The position numbers and the translations under genes are program-made. From Halichondria panicea (lineage: Eukaryota > Porifera > Demospongiae > Suberitida > Halichondriidae), in the NCBI RefSeq assembly GCF_963675165.1, contig NC_087383.1, forward strand, positions 4,990,979-5,054,978: a DNA stretch of 64,000 nt, in the 5' to 3' direction. Position 1 is the first letter of the stretch. Each line of letters begins with the position of its first letter. Of the stretch, positions 23,701 to 33,115 are shown one piece after another. Under the pieces are notes generated by a model, which had not been told where the DNA came from, did not search any database, and worked only from the letters and a program-made list of their open reading frames with translations.

Positions 23701-26700
23701 GATCTAGGTATAAAGTGTAATTGCTGTTATGGCCCACTAGAGTGTATTTGTAACCTATAGATTGGACGGGTTATATCCCAGTTCGCGGTCACAGTATAAT
23801 TATACTTGTCACAAAATCTGAGTTTCAATTATCTCTATAGCAATAGAATACTTATTATAATTATACGTACAGCCCCTTTGAGTGGACCAACAAATGTTAC
23901 GGCTGGTGCTCTTGGTTCAAGAACAATATCTATAAGCTGGCTTCCTCCTCCTGTTGATGAACGAAATGGTCTCATTCGAGCTTACCTTGTGATTGTAAGT
24001 TTTACTGGTGGAAACGAAACTTTTGTTCTCTCAGCAGATATGCGCTCAACTAACATCTCTGGACTTCAAGCATACACCGTCTACGAGTGTAGCATTCATG
24101 CCGTCACTGTAAGCACTGGACCACCCACACGAGTTACAGTCAAAACAGAAGAAGATGGTATGTGAATACCAGTATGTAACTATCGTGTTATAATTATATC
24201 ACCTATTCCCTGTTGTATGTAGCTCCAACAAGCCCACCAGCAGATATTAACATAGAGGCATTGAATTCAATTACTTTCCAACTGTCATGGGCTCCACCAG
24301 CTCATATAAATGGGATAATAAGGAAATACATAATAAATGTAACCGAGGTGGAAACGCACAGCGAAATGAAACTGGTTTCATTAGAATTAACTAACACTGT
24401 ACAGCCCCTTCACCCATTTTATCACTACAAGTGCACACTATCAGCAGTAACTATAGCACCAGGACCTTGGTCAAAGCCAATTATCATACAATTGCCAGAA
24501 GCAGGTGAGCCCAATCTCATAAATTTAGACAAGTGTGTGCATGTGTTTTGTAATAATAGCTCCAAGTCTTACACCTACTGATGTTACTGTTATGGCTACA
24601 ACATCATCATCAATCTCATTTTACTGGAAAAGTCCTCCTGCCTATGCCATTAACGGCATCATCAGAAGCTACTATTTGACATTGACCGAAGAAAATACAG
24701 GAAAGCACTTGCATATAACGGCAAAGTCCCCACCTCAAATATTCGAAGTGTTGCATTCTTTCTACAATTACACCTTGCAAATCGCTGCTTTTACAGTTGA
24801 GGTTGGCCCTTACTCAGACCCTGTCACTGTAACCACCTTGGAAGACTGTAAGTACACCTTTACATACATGTACATAATACAAGCAATATGAACTGCAGCA
24901 ACGATAATACCCGTATTTCAGATCCCACAGGGTCACCATTAAATGTAAACTCGAAGATTTGTTCATCAAAAAGTATCCAGGTGAACTGGGAGCCACCAGA
25001 AGGAATAAAGCAAAATGGTATCATCACATCATACGTGATTCAAATAATGAGCCCCACAGAAAGAAGGAAAATAATATCCAATGTTACAAATGTGGACATA
25101 TTTAACCTTTCACCATACACCACATACTCTGTGTTTGTGTCTGCGGTCAACAGTGTAGGAAAAGGGCCATTCACATTGCCAGTGACTGTTACAACACTAG
25201 AGGACGGTAAGCATGCAGAACAATGAATGATGTAAACTATCTATCTTTTCTTACAGCACCCGCTGCAGCCCCAGAATCACTTGCTGTGACAGATATTACA
25301 TCAAAAAGCGTCAAACTTTCATGGTTGCCTCCTCAAAAAGAACTTACAAATGGAGTTATCAGAAACTATGTCATTGAAATACAAGAAACAAATACTGGGA
25401 TGAACTTCTCTCTTAAAACCAGTGTACACTTAACGCATGTGGTTGGTGATTTGCATCCCTACTATACGTACCGTTTTTCGATTTATGCAGTAACAGTTTC
25501 AACTGGACCGTTGACAACGCCACTAATTGCCACAACACTTGAAAGTAGTGAGTTGCCAAGAGCAAAATTGTAGCAAAACCTTGATATCAAATTTGTGCAC
25601 TTATTAAAGCAGTTACATGATTGTAATTACCCATGCTCATACATGTACGTAGTTCCCACTGGGTCACCACAACAAGTAAATGCCACAGTTCTGGATTCTA
25701 CTTCACTTGAACTTTATTGGGATGCACCACCAGCAGATGAACAAAACGGAAATATTAATCACTATCGTATTACTGCAACAGCAGTAGACACGGGACAAAT
25801 GTTTGAGGTTAAAACAACCGATGATTGTACATCACAAGCAATACGATCTCTGCACCCTTTCTTCACTTATCAGTTCATAGTTGCTGCCGCAACGAAAGTG
25901 GGTAAAGGACCCCATAGTGCTATATATCAAATACAGCAGCCAGAAGATGGTAAGTTAGGGTAGAAAATGTATGAGCGTAATTAACCTCATAATCTATATT
26001 TTCTTTGTTTCTCCACACAGTGCCATCATCAGCTCCACTGGGTCTCACTGGTGATTCACTGAATTCCACAGCAATATTTCTGGAATGGAAACCTCCAACT
26101 CATCGAAAAAGAAATGGCCTGATAACCTCATACACAGTCCGAATACAAGACGTGTTCACTAACAACTCAAATATCTTATTGCACAGCAGTCTTCATCTGA
26201 TTGTTCCCTCACTGCACCCATTCCACCAGTACACATTTGATGTCGCAGCTAATACTTCAGTAGGAAGGGGTCCTTTTAGCACTCCTATCACAATCAGAAC
26301 ACTAGAAGATGGTAAGTCACTTTTCATAACATTGCTTTGCAAGAACAATTACTACTAATGTCTTTTGTTGCTCAGCTCCATCTGCTCCTCCACGGAATGT
26401 TGAAGTGACATTCGTTAACTCGAGCTCAATTAGAATAAGATGGACAAGTCCAGCAGTTGTGAACAAAAATGGATTGATACGTTACTACATTATCAAATTC
26501 ACAAGTTTGAGTGACAATAAAACAGTGAACTACAACGCTAGCTCTGCTGACAAGGAGATAACTGGCTTGGGTGCTTATAAAACATACATTTTTCGTATTG
26601 CGGCATTCACTACTGCAACCGGCCCATTCAGTGACACAATTAAGCTACAAACCTTACAAGATGGTTCGTTAACTACATATATACATGCATCTGTATCCTG

Positions 26701-28115
26701 TAACCTTTTTTGCATTAAGCAGCACCGAGTGGGTCCCCACAAAGTGTACACATTGCAACAGTGACCTCTACATCAGTAGCTATGAAGTGGACGCCTCCAG
26801 AGCCATCAAAACAGAATGGGGAGATCTCTGGTTACACAATACACATCAAACCAAATCCAACAGACAAGAATAAGTACAGCACCATAACAATCAGAGTGCC
26901 TCCAAACAAATTAAACTGGACTCAACAAGGTTACTCATCAATTACACCATAGTAACTGCTTTTCTAATTGACGCATTTTGTCAATCGTAGGACTTGCCAT
27001 CTTTACAAACTACACAGTGAATATTGCTGCTAAAACAATCGCTGGTATAGGACCATTCTCTCAGGCTATTAGATTCAAAACTAAAGAGACGCGTAAGTTC
27101 AAATAGTGTCTCAATTTACTATTATGATCTGATGAATTTAAAGCTCCTAGCCCACCATCTGGAGTTGTCATAACAACATACAACAGCACAATTATCAAAC
27201 TGGAATGGGATGAGCCAAAGAGGCCTAATGGGATTATTCTTGGATATCAGGTTGTATACAAGGGATTTCGAACTAACTCAGAAAAGGTTTGTACACATAC
27301 TCTCCGCAGGTCTATACCATGCAAACCTTATTTCAGACAAGTGGTCCATTTGTCCTCACACTTGACGCAACAGAAAGGGCAGTGATTATTGATAATCTTT
27401 CTCCTGGATTAACTTATGAGTTTAATGTAAGCAACACGTGCTATAGTGTGTTGCCAATAGAAATCCCGGTATTTATTAGGTGACGGCAAAGACATCGGTT
27501 GGCTTTGGTGAAAGCAGAACAATTACCGTTGATATTCCATCAATTGAAAAAGGTACATGCATTTACACAAATCTCATGCCATATTATATACATACATGTA
27601 GGTACACAAGGAAAGCAATTACCGCCAGAAGAGGACACACACTATGTGATAATAATATGCGTACTGGGTTTTTTGGTGATACTTCTGGTTGTAGCTTTTA
27701 CTGCGTGGAGGATCAGACGTAACAAGCTCAAGAAGAAAAGGTGTGTTCTTGAATGTGAGCACAAAACATGTTAATGAACTCCAATTAATTTTAGGGAACA
27801 GATAAATGTTAATCCAGAATTTCAACGAAATACGCCGCAACACCTCCAGGTACATATGCGTTAATCATGCAGGCAGTTCAATTTTTCATGAATACGGTTG
27901 GGCAAGTATTACAAATATGTATACGTATCCACATGCAGTGGATTCACAATGAAGTCTATCGCACACCCGAATCAGTGGTGCCTGCACCCTCTGATTCTAA
28001 AACAGGTAAGCTTTCAGATAAAAATGAATACTATACATCTCACTATACATCTCACTAACATTGTTACTGTACAGAAAATCAGGGCAAAAACCAAGAAAAA
28101 GAGGACAGCTTTTAA
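14733..28115 (+). CDS. EMI-EGF-FN3 (27 domains) single-pass receptor
   Basis: Cell-surface protein of about 2,883 residues. Start ATG at 14733 (14712 also in frame) gives the signal peptide MRLKLLFAAILVCVLPYVAC. Exons 14871-14978 and 15034-15134 encode an EMI-type module (CGWWGWGRC, then RKCCSGYRDVRGRC); 15259-15354 is an EGF module (CSSGCYNGGTCISPYTCSC); 16245-16370 is a calcium-binding EGF (DINECTNGQNNCG). Then come 27 FN3 domains: 25 single-exon ones (16420-26663), number 26 in two exons (26723-26929, 26991-27092) and 27 in three (27144-27286, 27337-27426, 27480-27552). Exon 27602-27740 has the membrane helix (YVIIICVLGFLVILLVVAF) and basic stop-transfer KLKKKR. A ~60-residue tail (27795-27849, 27939-28005, 28075-28115) holds NPEF and ends EDSF. 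Adhesion or matrix sensing is inferred; no catalytic domain is present. Confidence 0.9.
15636..15843 (+). repeat. Direct duplication, ~100-bp unit
   Basis: Two adjacent units share AATTTACCGGAATTCATTTC, CACAATGTACC and CTTACTAGTGGAAAG with scattered differences. They lie in the intron before the calcium-EGF exon of the FN3 receptor. Confidence 0.75.
17146..17313. mobile_element. MITE family C, copy 2
   Basis: About 168 bp in the intron between FN3 domains 2 and 3. Left arm GCGCGAAACTTTTGGGG, right arm CCTCAAAAATTTCGCGC followed by tataccgta. No coding frame. Confidence 0.65.
17830..18166. mobile_element. MITE family A, copy 2
   Basis: About 337 bp in the intron between FN3 domains 3 and 4, in the opposite orientation to the copy at 5104. 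Left end TACCGTAATACCTTGATTTA then agcgac; right end aaatcgaggtattacg. Internal text (gaccagag/ctcgatt/gcgacat) matches copy 1. Confidence 0.7.
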
Positions 28116-28325
28116 GTTCAGGTGTTTTAAGTAACATTAGTTTTCTAAGTAATCATAACTAGCATAGTTTACAGTGTGTACCTACAAGAAATAATTTGCT
28201 GTGATAATAATTATACGTATGAAATTAAGTTGCACATGCAGTGTTAGTATAGGAAATGTGCAGTTTCCCTTTTACCTATAATTATGCTAAAGATACGTAA
28301 CACAATGCTGATCGAGTAATAAACC

Positions 28326-31300
28326 TTAATGTGGTCTCGATTTTATTCCATCAGACTCCAGTTTCTCTCTCAATTTAGTCTTTAAATCTTCATCGAAGAC
28401 ATAGTCGACAGCTTGCTTTGATAGTTCCCGTATGTCACTAATGGACAGACCAAATGTCTGAGCTGTGACTTGATACTCTTCTGACAGCGTGGTGGAGAAA
28501 ATTCCTTTATCATCAGTCTGTCAAAAAATAAAAACAAAAATTATGACATGTACGATAAGCAATGAAACCAGTACTCACACAGATGACAATAGGGTGAGCT
28601 CTATTTATCCAAAATCCAAATTGATGTTGGTCATAACTTGGTACAGTGTGGCATTTCACATTAGAGGTTAAGCACAACTCTGTAATGGCATCACGAGTAA
28701 AGTCAATGCTATTTAAAGTATTGTCAAACTACCCACCAATAGGAATCTTGTAGTTAGTAACTAATTCCATATTTTCAATAGTTCCTCCATTGGATGGTAG
28801 CAAAAACGTTCCATGCCCAATTCTGTCTGGTGGTAAACTTAGCAGGAGGGAGGTCTCATTGTTCACATCCGGTACCTATATTGATACAACAGGGCGTTGG
28901 TTTTTTAATTGTTACAGGTGGAAAACGTAACAGACCTCAGCCAGATGGATTGAAACTTTGAGGCCAGATTCTTTGGCATATTTGAGAGCAGGTAGCAATT
29001 CACGAACGTTGCCAACCTGATAAAATGGCAGGCAGTCACTTTAATTATCACAAGAAGGACACAGATAATAATTATAACTGAGAGTGTCTAAACTAAAATT
29101 CCTTCGGTCTTGTCGAGCATGAGCGCAGCTAGTAACGTAAGTAGAAAAATAACAGTGATAACAGTAAGTTAGCAAGTGAACACATTCTTTTCACGTTACG
29201 AGCAAAGCACCTCTGGATTTCCACTGAAGTCTATTCCTACAACATTTGTTGGGGAAGACTTTCTATACTCTTTGGCCAACTCCACAGTATCTAATGCATC
29301 AGCGGCACCTCTACTCCGGTCAATTGATAGCAGCAACCTTTGAAGGAAACGTAATTACAATCTTCAATTTCTCACTAAGTTGTACCTCACATCTATAGAA
29401 AAATTAGATTCAGCAACTGCTTGCTCAACACCCTTCCACACAGCTTCAATGTAACTGATCTTGGTCATTCCTAATAATCACTAGCATCATCAATTGGTAA
29501 AGGAGAAACCTCTTTCCAAAACTGGATAACTATTTAGCAACTATAACCTTACAAAATTTAAGCGGTACGTACATACAATGTACACCATGTACCTGTGGAA
29601 GGGTTACACCTGGGTGTGGATCGCAGTTCAAGATAAATAATTCCATCAGCGGCAAAGTCACACACTACATCACGAGCCACCTATGGAAGCATTCCAGATT
29701 CTATTATACATGTACAATCAAAGCGATGACCTCACCATTGTCACTGCTTCTTCATCACACACTACGGTGTGAATAATCTTGAACATGGCAAAGCATCTAT
29801 ATAGATCAATCATTCATAGCTGACACAGTTACAGAGCAAGAAATATATCAGGCGCATTTTTTAGGACCAACAAAAAATTGCCCTTGTCCAAGCTGATACT
29901 TAAATAAGCCACAGGCACTAATGTGCTACTGTTAAATAGTTTAAGTGTTTGCTTCTTGAAAGCACATGGCCAGAACTCTGGTGCGTATACATGTCTACAA
30001 AACATCACAGCTGGTGTATAATTATTATTGAGTAGATAAAATGGGTGTGGTCTACCTACCATTTCACCAGCTGTGAGCAGACTGGTGCTTACTTTTACTT
30101 TTCGAACATGCTTTTTGTAAACGCTATAAGAATGCTTTTGGGACCTTAAACTTTGTTCAGGCAGAAGTGGCGCTCAGTATGGTGGTACTGTAGCTACATG
30201 TTATGTATATCAACTATGGTATAATTATAATAATGTAGTTATTAATACTTATGCACTCTCAATATAATCATGTTACGACTTGCATACTCTTTTAAGGTCC
30301 TCTTGTTTCCTTTGTGGATAGTTGTAGTCCAGCCATGTGTGACACTAAAATCTGATGATGATTGCTTAAGTGTTTGGCGATACCTCTCAACCAGCTTCCT
30401 CATTGTAGAACTGCTAATGGAGCCATTTAGATGAGCATGCAGCTCCTATAGGAAGAAAAAAATTTATATTGGAATGTATGACTAGAGAAGGCGTTGATAA
30501 CGCCTCGTGTGCAGATTGCACCGTCCAATCTGACTAGACGCTCAAGAATGTACACATGCACCTCTTGATTTCTGCCTACTTTTCTTGGAGAAGTATATTA
30601 TAGTAAGGGTGTATAAAAAGAGAGAGGGCATATGTAACAGTTTGCGAGAAAAAACTAAAGTGGGCGGTGGAAAAGCACAGTAATAATTATAAAGATTTTT
30701 GTGTACAGTACAAATTTACGTCGTTTGTGAGACTATAGTGTATGCAAACAAGAAAAAACTTAAGTTGCTATAATTATGGGAAAAATGTCCAGGGAGCTTT
30801 ATTTCGAAGTACGATTACCTCTTGATTTCTGCCTACTTTTCTTGGAGAAGTATTAAATTATTATAGCAAGGGTGATAAAACAGAGGAGGTAAGCCAAGGT
30901 CAACAGGGTAATTTTTAATGATCACCTTGTCCTGGGTTCTTGACCTTACAGCTACCGTTTCTGTTGCTCTTGATCGTTTATTTTCTGTTGGAAAGCTTGC
31001 TATACCTAGATCTATCTATCCAGTGCAGCAAACCAGTATATCAAAATTTATACCTTAGCTACAGAAGGCTAATTTTCCATATCTTGTGGTTTCGAAGAAT
31101 AGAATCAAAGGTCAAAGGTTGCAATTAAATCTGGAATCTCTTCTCTCAAGCTAGTTTGTCTGGGGCGCGATAGCTCAACTGATTTCTGCTGTGATTTATG
31201 AACAGGATGAAGCTAGCGGTGGTGTATAAACCCAGGGGCGTGAGGGTAAACTCAATTTTACACATGTAAAACATAAGCTTTGTCATTGGCGTACCTCTGG

Positions 31301-32878
31301 TGATAAAATGCATTCTAAATAGAGGTTAAAGATCAACAATTGATTGACCTTTGACCTTTGCTTAGAACGACCGTAAGTCTCTAGTTGCATAGTAATTAAG
31401 TTAGTGCAGCAATCTTGATTTTGTCTGAATATCATAGATAGAAGGTTAATTATAGCTTCTACACAGGCTCTCCTTTTTCGTTCTTTATCACAATCGTTAA
31501 ATAAGATAAAATACTGTATTAATCGTTCAATGAGATAAAATACGGTATTAATTGGAGGAATAAAGAAAGAAATAGACGTAGAGTTAGGAAAAAGGAGAGC
31601 CTGTATCGGGAAGTCGCGTGAGGGTAGAAGGGTGGTAGAAGGGTGGTAGAAGGGTGGTAGAAGGGTGAAAATGAGCGTGGGCATGCTGAGCTAGAGATGT
31701 TGGACTGCCCACGCAGATATCTATGACTAATAAAGCAGCAAGCTGAACATGGACTTGGAACTGGAAGTTTGCAAGCACTATAGCTAGCTATACCTTAGGC
31801 TTAGCTAGATGATCTACTAGTCTAGATTACATTTGCAATTGTGTGTTCAGATTCTATCATACTATCACCTTTTCTTGTGTCTTTCTACATGCTATAGTGT
31901 ATAGTAGTATACATTTGTAGACCAAGAATAGCTTAGTCATATAGCAGGTAGCTACTGCCACCAGAGCTGGCCACGCTGGTTCTCTGATCTGACTTGCAGC
32001 ACAGCTTGGTGGTTGTCTCAGTACAGTCTTATTAACTCTGAATGCGTGGGAGAATACCTTACGTCACGATTGTGGGTTACATATCGCCCACGTTCATAAA
32101 AATCCTTGTGGATCACGCGATTTCCCAAACCAGGCCTTACTTTTTCTTAACTGTACGCCCATTTCTTTCTTTGCTGCCTCACTTGTCTTTCTTATGATTT
32201 ATGGATGAACAGTGACAACAGCAAGAAAAAGTAAGGCCTGGGAACGAGGCTAGGTTAATTATACCATAGTTGTTACAACAAAAACTCCAAAAATGCATTC
32301 AATCTGAGCTGGCGCTTTAGACCAAAAAGAAAAGCTGACTGCCTTTGGCGCGGCATCACATTACTTACAGCAGCCTTTCGCACTTTAAGAAAAATGCTCT
32401 CGCTTGAGCAGTTCTATTAAAGGCCTTATTTTACCGTAATTATAACGTATTATATTATTTATGTGAGACTATATGTACATGAATTTATATGGTGATATAA
32501 TTATGGCCAACAATTTCGAATTTAGACTGGCGCTGTAATTACGCCAACTACGGTATGGTGGCACTGTAATTTACTACTACCGTAATTGATGTAATTACAG
32601 CACCAGAAAAATTAATTCCACTTCTGAGTGGCGCATCTTTTAGACCACAAAAAATTGCGTTCAGCCTTCGAATCTTATAAGCGCCAGAAAAAAAAATTCC
32701 AGCAACAATTGGCGCTTTTTAGGACCTAAAAAATAATGCTGATGCTGACGTGGCGCTTAAACTTATAAATTATGTTGGCGCTGTAATACGTTTAATTACA
32801 TCAACTATTAATATTACGGCCTTCACTTACCAACTTGGGCAATCTTTTACATACATCCTTTACATATTGTTCTGCCAT
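28326..32878 (-). CDS. ADAL: Adenosine deaminase-like (N6-methyl-AMP deaminase)
   Basis: Ten phase-consistent exons give 359 residues (human ADAL is 355): 32878-32831, 30445-30288, 29796-29736, 29680-29593, 29470-29386, 29337-29211, 29016-28936, 28875-28737, 28679-28579, 28517-28326. The amidohydrolase zinc ligands are visible: HAH in ELHAHLNGSIS, His in VSIHLAE, the catalytic region DRIGHGTF, and the final Asp pair in the exon opening TDDKGIF. The segments ELCLTSNVKCHTVPSYDQ and FGFWINRAHPIVIC are highly diagnostic. The enzyme clears N6-methyl-AMP from RNA breakdown to IMP in the cytosol. Intron 1 (30446-32830) is unusually long and stuffed with repeats. Start codon is 237 bp from that of the divergent coiled-coil gene. 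Confidence 0.95.
30561..30882 (+). repeat. Direct repeat pair in ADAL intron 1
   Basis: A ~60-bp phrase beginning CCTCTTGATTTCTGCCTACT (then tttcttggagaagtat) occurs at about 30561 and 30828 in the same orientation. The spacer has no coding frame. Confidence 0.65.
31536..32252 (+). repeat. Dispersed repeat K, copy 1 (uninterrupted)
   Basis: About 700 bp shared with 42477-43692. It includes TAAAATACGGTATTAATTGG at the left border, a gggtggtagaa minisatellite (four units at 31620-31665, one in the other copy), and ends aaaagtaaggcctgggaacg. No intact gene. It is the empty site for element M found in copy 2. Confidence 0.8.
32578..32819. mobile_element. MITE family B, short inverted copy
   Basis: Left end TACCGTAATTGATGTAATTA then cagc; right end mirrors it (taattacatcaactat...attacgg). 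Inside, ttccacttctgagtggcgca and gcgctttttaggacc match the copies at 33396 and 54911, but the middle is missing. A fragment of a further copy's end lies just before it (to ~32556). Confidence 0.7.
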
Positions 32879-33115
32879 GGTTAGTCAAGCTGGAGAGGAA
32901 CAGTGCTAAGCAAGTGAGGGAGGGTAAAGGTTGGAAGCCCAGCTAGGTTGCACTTCACTTGCATTAGTCTCATAAATTAGCCGCCCTTCCATGGAAGGGC
33001 GGCTAATTCATGAGATAGGTCTTACGTGAAACTGATTGTGGCGTTTGGCGGGATCACTGACTACCTCCGACTTTAAGTTCTATAATTATATCTATACCAA
33101 AACCAATACCAGAGA
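32879..33115. promoter_or_regulatory. Bidirectional promoter gap with a 48-bp palindrome
   Basis: The 237 bp between the start codons of ADAL (minus) and the coiled-coil gene (plus). At 32968-33015 is a palindrome centred on CCATGG, with 17-bp perfect inner arms (AATTAGCCGCCCTTCCA) plus six more paired bases beyond one mismatch. The arms carry GGGCGG, a GC-box-type word. A role in co-regulating the pair is inference from position and symmetry. Confidence 0.65.

Larger units (their letters stand above)
16420..26663 (+). repeat. Array of 25 single-exon FN3 domains
   Basis: Each exon is one whole FN3 domain of 93-101 codons, starts and ends in phase 1 and has a length divisible by three. Exon starts: 16420, 16831, 17461, 18254, 18591, 18936, 19284, 19628, 19980, 20328, 20839, 21186, 21721, 22092, 22451, 22842, 23275, 23873, 24223, 24560, 24922, 25257, 25653, 26021, 26376. 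Ends: 16722, 17118, 17745, 18541, 18875, 19232, 19562, 19921, 20267, 20615, 21126, 21476, 22008, 22382, 22738, 23135, 23568, 24157, 24504, 24847, 25206, 25547, 25949, 26311, 26663. Shared phrases are W.PP near residue 25, NG.I..Y, SLHPYY.Y and GP(Y/F)S. Most borders read GAAGATG/GT. Confidence 0.92.

Noticed and set aside
31283-31778. Minus-strand frames rich in PFYHPSTTLLP
   Set aside because: They translate the gggtggtagaa minisatellite inside repeat K and are not conserved as coding in the second copy.
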